Notes: generated from the sequence alone by a model not told the origin. A stretch of DNA of 64,000 nt from Pseudomonas sp. JQ170C (GCF_035581345.1 NZ_CP141608.1:3688501-3752500), one strand, 5' to 3'; positions 18,093 through 28,004 are shown, counted from the first letter of the stretch. Made by a program: numbers and translations.

Positions 18093-19223
18093 TCAGGCGC
18101 AGAGGAGCGAACCTGAACGTGTTGCCTGGTGCCCTGCGACAAAGGTCAGCTCGGTGTTGGTTTCGGTGAAGCGCTCAATCACCCGCGCGTAGAGGACGCC
18201 GGCAACACCGCTGTAGAGCGTGCTGACCTGGCCGCTGATTGGATCGATCACATCGGCCAGTGCGCTGCCCGGCTCGACCCTGCTGCCGAGCGGCGCGCGG
18301 TAGGCGACCACGCCGGGGTGCGGGGCCCTGAGTATCTCCACGCCACCCAGCGGGGTTGGCTCACACAAAGGCGTTGGCACCTTGACCTCGGCATCGGCGA
18401 TCAACCCCAGGTGCCCCAGGTACGCCAACAGGGCATCGGCATCGCCCGTCGCCATCTCGTGGCCGACATCGTGCAGGCCACGCAGTTCCAATGTGGCGGA
18501 GAAGGTGGCCAGCGGAATCGGCAAGTCTGGAAAGTGCCGTTGCAGTCTGTCCCACAGGGTGGTGAAGGACTCGTCAAAGCAATAGGTCTTGGCGTCGGGA
18601 CCACCCTGTTCAGTGGTATGCAGCACCGCATGTGCCCCGGTGAAGCCGGCCAGCACCCGTGCTTGCTCCTGCTGCTCGCTGTGCACGTAGAGGTGCACCG
18701 CGGCTTCGCTGTCACAGTGCAGGTCGATGATGTAGTCGGCTTCGCTGGCCAGTCGCAGTAACACCAGTCGCAAGGATTCGAGCTCGGTGGCGGGCTTCAA
18801 GGCTTCGAGGCGCTCACGAATGCAGCGACGGATCAACGCTACGTTGGCAGCGGGATCACTGCCAAGTGCACCGGCAACTTCCTCGCGCACCAGTGCGGCG
18901 AGGTCCAGGTAGTTGCGATTGAAATTCTCTCGGCTGGACAGTTCAAAGCGGCCCAGCTGACGTCCGAACACGTAGTTGCCAAGGCCTATGGGATTGGCGA
19001 TCGGCACCAGTACCACTTCGCCGGTCAGGCGGCCAGCCGCCTCCAGTTCGAGCAGGTGCTGCTTGAGGTGATGCAGCGCCAGCATTCCCGGATGCTCATC
19101 GGCATGCAGACCGGCCTGCAGGTAAACTTTTTTGCCCTGCCCCTGTGGGCCGAAATGCAGACTGATGATCTCTCGCTGTGCGCCAAGGGTCTGCGTGATA
19201 AGCGCATGACGATGCTGTTGCAT
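18093..19223 (-). CDS. AotO-like succinylglutamate desuccinylase/aspartoacylase family protein
   Basis: 376 aa from the ATG at 19223. The AstE/AspA zinc site is visible: GLHADEHPG (HxxE) near residue 42, and the third ligand in IIDLHCDSE near residue 160. Further family blocks are PIANPIGLGNYVFGRQLGRFELSSRENFNRN and a C-terminal beta domain. In P. aeruginosa an AstE-family gene (aotO) sits inside the aot arginine/ornithine transport operon. Here the homologue leads the same kind of operon, so a link to basic amino-acid uptake or to hydrolysis of an N-acyl amino acid is inferred. A 131-nt gap separates it from the binding protein gene. Confidence 0.85.
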   Translation of the reverse strand: MQQHRHALITQTLGAQREIISLHFGPQGQGKKVYLQAGLHADEHPGMLALHHLKQHLLELEAAGRLTGEVVLVPIANPIGLGNYVFGRQLGRFELSSRENFNRNYLDLAALVREEVAGALGSDPAANVALIRRCIRERLEALKPATELESLRLVLLRLASEADYIIDLHCDSEAAVHLYVHSEQQEQARVLAGFTGAHAVLHTTEQGGPDAKTYCFDESFTTLWDRLQRHFPDLPIPLATFSATLELRGLHDVGHEMATGDADALLAYLGHLGLIADAEVKVPTPLCEPTPLGGVEILRAPHPGVVAYRAPLGSRVEPGSALADVIDPISGQVSTLYSGVAGVLYARVIERFTETNTELTFVAGHQATRSGSLLCA

Positions 19224-19416
19224 AGTTAAGTATCTCAATGAGTGGTTCAGACGATTAAGAGGCCGGCGGTGTCTTCCTGATCTTGCCGAGCAGAAGCAAT
19301 TCGCCCCTCAGAACACGATTTCCACTTTCAACGCTACGCGATATTCGCTTTCGTTCCATACACACCGGCCCCTAAAATGGGCGCATCTGTATTGGTCGAA
19401 AAGGCTGCACACCTCA

Positions 19417-20802
19417 ATGAATTCGCCTCGGAAAACAACGCGTATCGGTCAGTTGGTGGAGCACTTTTCTCAGTTGATCGACCAAGGCAAACTGACGCCG
19501 GGCAGCCGTTTGCCCTCCATTCGCGCTGCCGCCAAGGCGTTTGAAGTCAGTACGTTCAGCGTGGTGCAGGCTTACGATCGCCTGGTCGCATTGAGTTATG
19601 TCGAGGTGCGCAGAGGAGCAGGCTTTTTTGTCGCCAAGACCTCGGCGAGTGTCGAGCAGCAACGTAGCGTGGCCCCCTTGAGGGATGTCTATTGGCTGCT
19701 CGATGATGGGTTCAATCCAGATGCCGATGCCCTGCAACCGGGTAGCGGTGGCGTTCCCGATGCCTGGCTGGATGAGGCGGGCTTGCGTCTGGCCATGCGC
19801 AGCCTTGGTCGTGGCACTGGATTCATTGCCGGGTATGGCGAGTCTCATGGGGTCCTGGCACTGCGGCAATGGTTGCAGCGTCACCTGGGGGAGCGAGGCG
19901 TACCTGCCAGGTGCGAGCACATCGTGCTGACGCATGGCGCCAGCCAGGCGCTCAACATGGTGATTAACACCCTGCTGCGACCAGGTGATTGTGTGCTGGT
20001 GGACGACCCGGGCTACATCAACCTGCTGGCCAATCTGCGCGACCACAAGGTCAAGATCGTTGGAGTGCCCTGGACGCCACAAGGGCCGGATGTGGAGAAG
20101 CTTGGCGAGCTGCTGAACCACCATCGACCCAAGGCTTTTTTCACCAACCCCTGGCTGCAAAACCCTACCGGTGCCAGTTACAGCCCTGCAGTGGCCCATC
20201 GCGTCCTGCAACTGGCCGATGCGCATGATTGCTGGATTGTCGAAGATGACGTGCATGGCCAGCTGGTACAGAACAATCAGCCACCCCTGGCGGCCCTGGA
20301 CAACCTGCAACGGGTTATTTATATCGGCAGCGTTTCCAAAGACATGGCGCCGTCCCTGCGGGTTGGCTACGTCACTGCAGAGCCGGCAGTGGCCGAAGCC
20401 TTGTTGCACTACAAGATGACGACCGGGCTCTACAGTTCGCAGCTTTGCGAACACCTCGCCTTGCAAATGCTTAACGATGGCAACCAGCGTAAACGGTGCC
20501 AGAAGCTGCGTGACCGGCTGTTGCAGGCTCAAGTGTTTGCCCGCCAGCAACTCAAACAGATCGGCTGGCAATGCTGGGCGCCCATAGCACCTGCGCCGTA
20601 CCTGTGGATTGGTAGCGGTCAGGAAGACTTCGATCCGGTGGCCCTCACCCGCGCAGGACTCAAGCAGAATATCCTGCTGTCCCCTGGCTGCATCTTCCGC
20701 CCGGACTTGGAGGCCTCACCCTGGTTACGCTTCAACGCGGCGTTAGGCGAAGACCCGGCTGTCTGGAGCTTTCTTGCAAAGAGCACAATTGCCGCAGGCT
20801 GA
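19417..20802 (+). CDS. MocR-type (GntR plus aminotransferase-like) regulator
   Basis: 461 aa. Residues about 1-70 form a GntR winged helix (GSRLPSIRAAAKAFEVSTFS, then VQAYDRLVALSYVEVRRGAG). The rest is a fold-type I aminotransferase domain with NPTGASYS, the Asp of WIVEDDVHG and the PLP lysine in YIGSVSKDMAPSLRVGY. MocR proteins bind PLP and control neighbouring genes rather than catalyse. It is divergent from the AotO-like/ABC operon, with a 193-nt shared promoter region, so that operon is the likely target. Confidence 0.88.
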   Translation: MNSPRKTTRIGQLVEHFSQLIDQGKLTPGSRLPSIRAAAKAFEVSTFSVVQAYDRLVALSYVEVRRGAGFFVAKTSASVEQQRSVAPLRDVYWLLDDGFNPDADALQPGSGGVPDAWLDEAGLRLAMRSLGRGTGFIAGYGESHGVLALRQWLQRHLGERGVPARCEHIVLTHGASQALNMVINTLLRPGDCVLVDDPGYINLLANLRDHKVKIVGVPWTPQGPDVEKLGELLNHHRPKAFFTNPWLQNPTGASYSPAVAHRVLQLADAHDCWIVEDDVHGQLVQNNQPPLAALDNLQRVIYIGSVSKDMAPSLRVGYVTAEPAVAEALLHYKMTTGLYSSQLCEHLALQMLNDGNQRKRCQKLRDRLLQAQVFARQQLKQIGWQCWAPIAPAPYLWIGSGQEDFDPVALTRAGLKQNILLSPGCIFRPDLEASPWLRFNAALGEDPAVWSFLAKSTIAAG

Positions 20803-20807
20803 CGCGC

Positions 20808-21041
20808 TTAGCCTTGAGCGTCATGCACGGTGACCCTCACGCCCGTGGCCACAATCTCGTACTCGGTCTCGGATATCTTTTTCACGTCACCGCCGAACTG
20901 CATCTCGAAATGCTTCAGGCCTTCATGCCGAACCATGCCGTGCGGCGAGCGCTCAACGGTCTCGTCCTGATAAATGTTGATCACGTATTCCACGTTATCC
21001 GTGCCAGTACCCATGATCTTTCCAACATATTTATCTGCCAT
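20808..21041 (-). CDS. Small conserved protein, function unknown
   Basis: 77 aa from the ATG at 21041 with AAGGAG 8 nt upstream. It begins MADKYVGKIMGTGTDNVEYV, is mostly short beta strands and charged turns, and has no signal or membrane segment. Convergent with the MocR gene, only 5 nt apart. I do not recognise a characterised family. Confidence 0.7.
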   Translation of the reverse strand: MADKYVGKIMGTGTDNVEYVINIYQDETVERSPHGMVRHEGLKHFEMQFGGDVKKISETEYEIVATGVRVTVHDAQG

Positions 21042-21178
21042 GTCCGGACTCCTTGGGTGAAGTCTCAAAGTAGCGGGTACCGACCGATCAATCCACTGCC
21101 TTGAGCAACGCTTGAATACACCGGAGGTGGCACATAACATTCCACGCCCAATGAATGCCGAGTAACCAAGAAACGCTC

Positions 21179-21550
21179 ATGCAAAAAATGATACTGGTCG
21201 TCGCTGCAACGCTGCTGGCCGTCGGTTGTTCCACGCACGAAACGATCGACCCGAAGCCCGTCCAGCCAACGACTAAAACGGCGTACCTTGAGATTGCCCC
21301 CGAAACGCGGACGTGTACCGGTGTGGGGGTTTTCCAGTGCCTGCAGGTGCGCGAAGTGACCTACGATGCTCAAGGCGTGAAAGCACCCTCGAACGAAGAC
21401 TGGCATAACTTTTATGGCGGTATCGAAGGTTACGAGCACAACACCGCTGAACGCGTGGTGTTGAAGGTGAAGATGATTGAAGTTCTCAACCCTCCGGCTG
21501 ACGCGTCCAGCGTCCGCTATGTCTTGGAGGAGTACATCGAAAGGAACTGA
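21179..21550 (+). CDS. DUF4377-like lipoprotein
   Basis: 123 aa from the ATG at 21179 (an in-frame ATG at 21155 is possible). The N-terminus is a lipoprotein signal with lipobox LAVGC. The body matches the DUF4377 pattern: ETRTCTGVGVFQCLQVRE, then NFYGGIEGYEH and a hydrophobic-alternating strand (VVLKVKMIEVLNPPADAS). Such domains accompany HslJ-like envelope proteins; the function is unknown. Confidence 0.7.
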   Translation: MQKMILVVAATLLAVGCSTHETIDPKPVQPTTKTAYLEIAPETRTCTGVGVFQCLQVREVTYDAQGVKAPSNEDWHNFYGGIEGYEHNTAERVVLKVKMIEVLNPPADASSVRYVLEEYIERN

Positions 21551-21584
21551 TTCATCCAGGAGCAGGTGGCATGAGTCGGAACCG

Positions 21585-21622
21585 CCGCGCCACACCATAC
21601 GGTCCTACTGGCTGTGGCGCGG
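21585..21622 (+). terminator. Long GC-rich stem-loop after lipoprotein gene
   Basis: CCGCGCCACA (21585-21594) pairs perfectly with TGTGGCGCGG (21613-21622) over an 18-nt loop, 34 nt past the stop codon. No T-run follows, so it may be a Rho-type or protective structure. It lies between convergent genes. Confidence 0.45.
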
Positions 21623-21676
21623 AAGCTAGGCGATTTCCGAGAACGCGAAGCGCTGCGGATCTGCCTGGAAAGCTGG

Positions 21677-21877
21677 TTACTTGAGCTGCAACCGAAGGTT
21701 GTTCAAATGCTCAAGCGCAGCCTCCTTCTCCTCCATGCCGACGGGGCCCTCGCTGCCCATGATCGAGGAGTACGCATCCTCATAGACCTTCGCCACAATC
21801 TGGGCGCTCTCGGACCGCTTCAGGAAAGCCATTAGAAGGTGTTCAACGGCATCTACTTGCGCTTGGTTCAAGCTCAC
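21677..21877 (-). CDS. Small acidic helical protein, function unknown
   Basis: 66 aa starting at GTG 21877; AGGAGG stands 5 nt upstream, which decides the start. The sequence is mostly helical and charged (VEHLLMAFLKRSESAQIVAK, later KEAALEHLNNLRLQLK). No signal, membrane segment or known motif. Confidence 0.65.
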   Translation of the reverse strand: MSLNQAQVDAVEHLLMAFLKRSESAQIVAKVYEDAYSSIMGSEGPVGMEEKEAALEHLNNLRLQLK

Positions 21878-22024
21878 AACGACCTCCTAGATCCGGCCCC
21901 ATGCCGGTCACCCGTAATAACCCATCCCACACTTAATTGCCACCCTGCTGCCTTCGGCCACGCAGGGCGGTGCATGCAATGGCGATGGGGCTGGTGATCC
22001 TCGTCAGCCGCGGCCGGCAGCACA

Positions 22025-23506
22025 CTACGTGAGCAGGCCCGCAAGCACCTTCGCCAGCTTCTCCACCGAGGCGCGCATCTCGGCAGGCGTCTGCGCCGCG
22101 AACCCCATCAACACGCCAACATCATTCCTCGGCGTCGCATACAAGCTGCCGAGCCCAAGCAGGTCGATACCCGCCGCTCTTGCCGCCGTGACCACAGCAT
22201 CCTCCGCCAGGTCCTGGACGAAATGACAGGGCATCTGCAGCCCCCCGGCCGGAATGCGCGGCGCCAGAAACGCCCCAAGATGCTGTTGCACCAGTTCAGC
22301 CAGCACGTCCCGTCTCCCGGCATACAGCGCCCTCATGCTGCGCACATGAGCCGTGTAGTGCCCGCCTTCCATGAACCTTGCCAGGGTCAGCTGGGCAATG
22401 GACGCCGTATGCCCATCCTGCAGCGTGCGTGCGCTGGTCATCGGGGCGACGAGAGCAGGCGGCAACAGCAGGTAACCGATACGCAGCCCGGCGAACAGCG
22501 ACTTGGTGAAGGTGCCGATGTAGAGCGTCCGATCATGCGCGTCCAGGCCCTGCACGCAGGCCGTCGGCCGGCCTTCGTAGTGGAACTCGCTGTCGTAGTC
22601 ATCTTCGATGATCCAGGCTCGCTGCTGCCTTGCCCATTCGATCGCGAGCAAGCGCCTGTCGAGCGACAAGGTCGCGCCGGTTGGGTATTGGTGGGAAGGC
22701 GTAAGAAAAACCGCCCTGGCATGGGGGGCCAGCGCGCCCATGCCCTCGACCTGCATGCCGCATTCATCCACCGGCACGGGAACGCACTTGAGGCCTGCGG
22801 CGCCGACGGCTTTGCGGGTGCCCTGGTAGAGCGGGTCTTCGACCAGCACCTGGTCGTCCGCATCCATGAGTACCTGGGCGCACAGGCCTAGCGCCTGCTG
22901 TGAGCTGGTGAGAATCAGCACCCGATCGGCAGACGCCTGCGCCCCCCGTTCGAGGTTGAGGTAGTCAGCGATTGCACTGCGCAGTGAGGCCATGCCCTGG
23001 GGCTCACTGTGCTCCAGGGCCTGGGTGCCATATTCCTTGTACACCTGGCGCTCCAGCTTTTCCCAGATGGCCAGGGGAAAGTGCCGGGTCTCGGCCACCC
23101 CAGGTGCGAAGGGACGTGACGTTTGGAAGTTGTCCACGCCCCCGCTCCTGAGCATGCCCATCGCCCTGCGACTAAGTTGAGGTGTCCCGTCGCAGACAGC
23201 CTCGCGTTGGCGCTTTCGCAGCGGCAGGTGCCGAGCGCGTTGCGACACGAAGCTTCCACTGCCCACGCGGCGTTCGATGAAACCCTCCGCATGCAGCTGG
23301 CTGTAGGCCGCTTCCACGGTATCCCGCGAGACACCCAGGGAATGGGCCAACGGCCGTGAGGCCGGTAGCGACTTTCCGGCCGGTAGCGCGCCATCAAGAA
23401 TCAATTGACGAATCGCCCGCTGGATACGTACATGCAGCGACAACGCCCCATGAGCGGGATCGCTTATCCAGGCTTTGACCGACTGCAACTGTGAGTGCTT
23501 GAACAT
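22025..23506 (-). CDS. MocR/PdxR-like regulator (GntR plus aminotransferase)
   Basis: 493 aa. GntR winged helix at about residues 20-90 (GKSLPASRPLAHSLGVSRDT, AYSQLHAEGFIERRVGSGSF), then the aminotransferase-like domain with a PLP lysine in YIGTFTKSLFAGLRIGYLLLP and the Asp of WIIEDDYDSEFHYEGRP. It is divergent from an acetyltransferase gene with a 103-nt spacer, the usual sign of a MocR target. It might alternatively be a PdxR acting on distant vitamin B6 genes. Confidence 0.88.
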   Translation of the reverse strand: MFKHSQLQSVKAWISDPAHGALSLHVRIQRAIRQLILDGALPAGKSLPASRPLAHSLGVSRDTVEAAYSQLHAEGFIERRVGSGSFVSQRARHLPLRKRQREAVCDGTPQLSRRAMGMLRSGGVDNFQTSRPFAPGVAETRHFPLAIWEKLERQVYKEYGTQALEHSEPQGMASLRSAIADYLNLERGAQASADRVLILTSSQQALGLCAQVLMDADDQVLVEDPLYQGTRKAVGAAGLKCVPVPVDECGMQVEGMGALAPHARAVFLTPSHQYPTGATLSLDRRLLAIEWARQQRAWIIEDDYDSEFHYEGRPTACVQGLDAHDRTLYIGTFTKSLFAGLRIGYLLLPPALVAPMTSARTLQDGHTASIAQLTLARFMEGGHYTAHVRSMRALYAGRRDVLAELVQQHLGAFLAPRIPAGGLQMPCHFVQDLAEDAVVTAARAAGIDLLGLGSLYATPRNDVGVLMGFAAQTPAEMRASVEKLAKVLAGLLT

Positions 23507-23609
23507 TGGTCTGGTTAACCTGAAGAAAGTGGCAGGGCAACTCCGGCCATTCTATCGCTATAAATGCAGCTGCTTTCCAACCACTCTTCACACTGAAAGG
23601 GGTTTCACG

Positions 23610-24080
23610 ATGACAGCCGCACAGCAATTCGTTTCCGTTCGCCCGTTGGCGCCGAGTGATTTTCAACAATGGTCTGCTTACTGGGACCAGTATCAGGCGT
23701 TCTACAAGGTGGCGCTGAGCCAGGACACCACTGAGCTGACCTGGGCGCGTTTCTTCGACCCGACGGAGCCCGTGCACTGCGCCGTAGCCACGGACGGTGA
23801 ACGGCTCCTGGGCTTCGTCCATTTTGTTTTCCATCGCTCGACCTGGGGGCGTAATGACTTCTGTTACCTGGAGGACCTGTACGTCTGCCCAAGTGCCCGG
23901 GGGAAAAAGGTCGGCAAACGATTGATCGAGTTTGTTCAGGGCCAGGCGCAGGAGAAACACTGCGATCGGCTCTACTGGCATACCCAGGAGACGAACCAGA
24001 CCGCACAGCGACTGTACGACTGGATAGCCGAGAAGCCGGGGGTGATCGAATACCGGATGGCGCTGCCTGCTAAGGACTGA
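23610..24080 (+). CDS. GNAT-family N-acetyltransferase
   Basis: 156 aa from the ATG at 23610, with GAAAGGGG upstream. The GNAT core is visible: substrate-side helices, GERLLGFVHFVFH, then YLEDLYVCPSARGKKVGKRL (acetyl-CoA motif with the R/Q-x-x-G-x-G/A-like loop GKKVGK) and the terminal TNQTAQRLYDWIAEKPG. The acceptor is unknown. A terminator follows at 24151. The divergent MocR gene probably regulates it. Confidence 0.87.
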   Translation: MTAAQQFVSVRPLAPSDFQQWSAYWDQYQAFYKVALSQDTTELTWARFFDPTEPVHCAVATDGERLLGFVHFVFHRSTWGRNDFCYLEDLYVCPSARGKKVGKRLIEFVQGQAQEKHCDRLYWHTQETNQTAQRLYDWIAEKPGVIEYRMALPAKD

Positions 24081-24150
24081 CGGTAATGAGAAACTTTCGG
24101 CGCTCATCCCCGAAAGTTTCGCAACACCACTCTTTCCAGGTGCCGAACGA

Positions 24151-24183
24151 AAAACCCTGCAGACCTTAATCTGCGGGGCTTTC
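24151..24183 (+). terminator. Intrinsic terminator after the acetyltransferase gene
   Basis: CCCTGCAGA (24155-24163) pairs with TCTGCGGGG (24170-24178), one position a G-U pair, followed by CTTTCC. The element and about 35 bases before it closely resemble the segment at 14827-14892. Confidence 0.8.
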
Positions 24184-24352
24184 CCTGACTGTCCCGGGTC
24201 TCCTCCCGCTCAGCACGTCGGCCCACAACGCCCTTGTCATGAAATGAAAATTCGTTGTCGTGCGATGCGACGTGGCCGCGAGCGCGGCACTTTAGAGTCA
24301 GTGGCGAACATCACAACCGGACACTGCGTCCGGAATAATAATGAGAGCCAAC

Positions 24353-26146
24353 ATGAGCAGATCCACCCGAACGAGCGAGACCGCAACCACTACCCAACGC
24401 TCCCCGGCGACCAGCCGAAAGCGTCGCGTTCGCAAGGATGTCGATCTTCCGGAGAGCACCCAGGAACAAGCGTTGATCTGCACGGCTGCCAACCAGACCC
24501 TGGCAGGCAATCCACTGGTCAGCGTGCGCGCAGCGGACCTGGCCAGCTCGGCCGGCTACCTGCTCAAGGCCGTGGGCAAGTCGCCGCTCAAGGCAGGCGC
24601 TCATCTGGGTGGCTACCTCAAGGAGTTGCGCGGCATCGTCGGCGGCCATTCCAACATTGCGCCAGACCCGAAGGACAAGCGCTTTGCCGATCCAGCCTGG
24701 CAATCCAACGCCTTCCTGCGCGCCCTGCTGCAAAGTTACCTGGCCGGCCAAAGTGAACTGACCCGCTTCATTGAGGCCACCGACCTTGCCCCGCTGGAAA
24801 AGAGCCGGGCCCATTTCGTCGCCGCGCTGCTGGCCGATGCAGTGGCACCGAGCAACTCGCCACTGACCAATCCGGCGGCGCTGCGCAAGCTGGTGGACAC
24901 CGGCGGCATGAGCCTGGCCAGGGGCGCCCGCCAATTCGGCCAGGATATGCTGAACAACCGTGGGCTCCCCCGGCAGGTCGACAGCACGCCGTTCACGGTT
25001 GGGGAAAACATCGCCACGGCCAAAGGCGAAGTGGTGTTTCGCAACGAGATGTTCGAGCTGCTGCAGTTCGCGCCCACCACCGAAAAGGTCTATGCCCGGC
25101 CCCTGGTGATGTCACCGCCGCAAATCAACAAGTACTACGCCATCGACCTGTCGCCGGAAAAAAGCCTGATCAAGTGGATCCAGGACAGCGGTGTGAACCT
25201 CTTCGTCATCAGTTGGCGCAACCCCACCCGCGAACACCGCGACTGGGGCCTGTCCGATTACGCCCTGTGCCTCGACCAGGCGGTGGACGTGGCGCGCAGA
25301 ATCACCGGTAGCCCGGATGTGAACATGTGGGGCTCCTGCTCGGGCGGTATCACACTGGCAGCTTACCTGGGCTGGCTGGCGGCCCGTGGCGAAGGCCACA
25401 AGGTGGTCAACACCAGCTGGGCCGTGTGCGTGCTCGACATGCCGTCGGCGCTGGATGACACCACCCTGGGGCTGTTTACAACGCCGTCCGCCCTGCGTGC
25501 GGCCAAGGCCAGCTCCCGGCGCAAGGGCGTGTTGAGCGGCCAGGGCATGGCCCGCATGTTCGCCTGGATGCGGCCCAACGACCTGATCTGGAACTACTGG
25601 GTCAACAACTATCTGCTGGGCAATAAACCGCCGGCCTTCGACATCCTGGCGTGGAACAACGACACCACGCGGCTACCCGCCCAGCTGCACGCGGACTACC
25701 TCGACCTGATCCAGCAAAACCCCTACAGCAACCCGGGTACCCTGGAGATTGCCGGCGAGTCGATCGACATGAGCCTGGTGAAGGTGGGCGCCTATGTGGT
25801 TGGCGGCACCACCGACCACATTACCCCTTGGCAGGGCTGCTACGGCACCGCCCGGTTGTTTGGCGAGGACGCAACCTACGTGCTGTCCAACGCCGGTCAC
25901 CTGCAGAGCCTGGTGAACCCGCCGGGCAACCCCAAGTCGTTCTACTATGCGGCGCCAGCCGCGGCCCAGACGCCGGAAACCTGGCTGCAGAACGCCGGGG
26001 AGCGCCAGCAAGGCAGTTGGTGGCCGCATTGGCGCGAATGGATTGGGCAGCGCTCGGGTGACAGCCTGCCGGCGCCGAAGAAGCTCGGATCGCGCAAGTA
26101 CCCACCCCTCTGCCCCGCTCCAGGCACTTATGTCATGGAACGTTGA
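24353..26146 (+). CDS. phaC: Class II poly(3-hydroxyalkanoate) synthase, orphan copy
   Basis: 597 aa from ATG 24353 (ATG 24341 is also in frame). Strong similarity to PhaC1/PhaC2 of pseudomonads across the alpha/beta-hydrolase core. The synthase box GSCSGG puts the nucleophile at Cys329, with Asp488 (TTDHITPW) and His516 (SNAGHLQS) completing the triad, and the block FAWMRPNDLIWNYWVNNYLL is typical. It should polymerise medium-chain 3-hydroxyacyl-CoA at granule surfaces. It is about 35 residues longer than usual (559-560), due to a basic, Ser/Thr-rich N-terminal extension (SRKRRVRKD). None of phaZ, phaD, phaF or phaI is adjacent, so this is an extra synthase outside the normal cluster. Confidence 0.92.
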   Translation: MSRSTRTSETATTTQRSPATSRKRRVRKDVDLPESTQEQALICTAANQTLAGNPLVSVRAADLASSAGYLLKAVGKSPLKAGAHLGGYLKELRGIVGGHSNIAPDPKDKRFADPAWQSNAFLRALLQSYLAGQSELTRFIEATDLAPLEKSRAHFVAALLADAVAPSNSPLTNPAALRKLVDTGGMSLARGARQFGQDMLNNRGLPRQVDSTPFTVGENIATAKGEVVFRNEMFELLQFAPTTEKVYARPLVMSPPQINKYYAIDLSPEKSLIKWIQDSGVNLFVISWRNPTREHRDWGLSDYALCLDQAVDVARRITGSPDVNMWGSCSGGITLAAYLGWLAARGEGHKVVNTSWAVCVLDMPSALDDTTLGLFTTPSALRAAKASSRRKGVLSGQGMARMFAWMRPNDLIWNYWVNNYLLGNKPPAFDILAWNNDTTRLPAQLHADYLDLIQQNPYSNPGTLEIAGESIDMSLVKVGAYVVGGTTDHITPWQGCYGTARLFGEDATYVLSNAGHLQSLVNPPGNPKSFYYAAPAAAQTPETWLQNAGERQQGSWWPHWREWIGQRSGDSLPAPKKLGSRKYPPLCPAPGTYVMER

Positions 26147-26381
26147 GGCTGCCCTCTCTTATTCGAGCTGATCCTACGCCACACGGGGGGGGCAGAATCG
26201 AGTGCGTGGCGCGATCCTTGAATCGTGGAGGGCAGATGCTGAAGGGCTGGCTTGAGCAACATGACTTATTGGCCGGCGCTTGAAGCAACTGCTCGTTCAC
26301 GCCTTAACTTTCCAGCGATTCGCTTCACAGGATGAAGCGCCGTTGGCGGGTGCCAACTGTTTAAACCTATAAGAAGAAAAT

Positions 26382-28004
26382 ATGCTCAGAAACATTAGTA
26401 TCGCGTGGCGTGCATCCATTGGCCTGGGTCTGGTGACTGCGTTAACCGCAGCGCTGGGGATATTTGCGCTGTATCAGTTAGAGGATATGCGTGAAAGTAC
26501 ACGGCAAATCAGTGACGACTGGTTACCCGGGGTCATGGTCTTGAGTCATGGCGCACAGAATATTCAGCGTATCCGTGCCCTGACACTGCGCATCATGATC
26601 AACCGAGACCCACAGAGCCTGGAGCAAAACTACAGCAAGATCGATTCGCTCAAGGCCGAAACTCGAACAGCGATGGCGCAGTACGAAAAAACCATCCTCA
26701 TCGAAGAAGACCGAGTGATGTACCAGAGCTTCAAGACCGCCGAAGCCGGCTACATGTCACTTCAGGGCAAGGTGATCGAGTTGTCGCGCAAGGATCAACT
26801 CGACGAAGCCCGGAACCTTATCAACGGTGAGATGAACCAGCGTGCGGATGTGCTGAGCAAGGCACTCGCCGACCTGATCGAGCTAAACAACCGTGGCGCC
26901 AATGCCGCTGCCGCCAACAGCGTTGAGGTTTTCAACAGTGCCCGTAGTGGTGTTATCGGTGCGTTGTTACTCGTTGCACTGGCGTCATGCGCGGTGGCAA
27001 TCGGTTTGATTCGCAGCATCGTCCTGCCGCTGCGTCAGTCGGTTCAACTGGCCGAGACGGTGGCAACCGGCAACCTCACTACGCGCATCGTGGTAGTTGG
27101 CAAAGATGAGCCTGCGCAATTGATAGGCGCACTGGCCACGATGCAGGCCAATCTGCGCGACACCATCACGTCCATTGCTGAATCGTCCAATCAGCTGGCG
27201 TCGGCGGCCGAAGAGTTGAGTGCCGTTAACGAAGATGCATGCCGTGGGCTTCATCAGCAGAATGGCGAAATCGAGCAGGCGGCCACAGCGGTCAATGAAA
27301 TGACCAGTGCCGCAGAAGATGTTGCCCGCAACGCAAGCTCTACAGCCGATGTCACACGAACGTCCGACCTGACGGCGCAGCAAGGCCGCCAGCAAGTCTT
27401 GCGAACGGTCGACGCCATTGCCGAGCTTGCCGGTGGCGTCACTACAACGGCCAGTGAGGTAGAAAATCTGGCCGGCCGGGTACGCGACATCAGCCAGGTC
27501 GTCGATGTCATTCGCTCGGTTGCCGAGCAGACCAATCTGCTGGCACTCAACGCTGCCATTGAAGCGGCCCGGGCAGGCGAGGCAGGCCGCGGCTTTGCCG
27601 TGGTCGCCGATGAGGTACGCAGCCTTGCACACCGGACCCAGCGCTCGACCCAGGAAATCGAGGACCTGGTCAAGGCCATCGAAGGCGGTACGGAATTGGC
27701 CGTCAATGCGATGAAAGGAAGCAATACCCGCGCGCGCGACACACTGGAGGTGGCCCACGCCGCCGGGCAGGCCCTTGAGCAGATTGCCTCCTCGTTCACA
27801 CAGATCAATGAACGCAACCTGGTGATTGCCAGTGCTGCCGAACAGCAAGCGCACGTCGCCCGGGAAGTGGATGCCAACCTCGCCAACATCCGCGACCTGG
27901 CTTCGCAGACCGCCGCCGGCGCGACACAAACCAGCGCTGCCAGCCAGGAGCTGTCGCGCCTGGCCGTTTCGCTTAACGGTCTCGTGTTGAGGTTTACGGT
28001 TTAA
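26382..28004 (+). CDS. Methyl-accepting chemotaxis protein
   Basis: 540 aa. TM1 at about residues 8-30, a helical periplasmic ligand domain of four-helix-bundle type (about 31-188), TM2 at about 190-211 ([20 protein letters not shown]), HAMP at about 212-265 and a long signalling coiled coil. The hairpin tip reads [20 protein letters not shown] with [15 protein letters not shown]. It should pass chemical signals to CheA/CheW. No C-terminal pentapeptide for CheR docking. The ligand is unknown. Confidence 0.93.
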   Translation: MLRNISIAWRASIGLGLVTALTAALGIFALYQLEDMRESTRQISDDWLPGVMVLSHGAQNIQRIRALTLRIMINRDPQSLEQNYSKIDSLKAETRTAMAQYEKTILIEEDRVMYQSFKTAEAGYMSLQGKVIELSRKDQLDEARNLINGEMNQRADVLSKALADLIELNNRGANAAAANSVEVFNSARSGVIGALLLVALASCAVAIGLIRSIVLPLRQSVQLAETVATGNLTTRIVVVGKDEPAQLIGALATMQANLRDTITSIAESSNQLASAAEELSAVNEDACRGLHQQNGEIEQAATAVNEMTSAAEDVARNASSTADVTRTSDLTAQQGRQQVLRTVDAIAELAGGVTTTASEVENLAGRVRDISQVVDVIRSVAEQTNLLALNAAIEAARAGEAGRGFAVVADEVRSLAHRTQRSTQEIEDLVKAIEGGTELAVNAMKGSNTRARDTLEVAHAAGQALEQIASSFTQINERNLVIASAAEQQAHVAREVDANLANIRDLASQTAAGATQTSAASQELSRLAVSLNGLVLRFTV

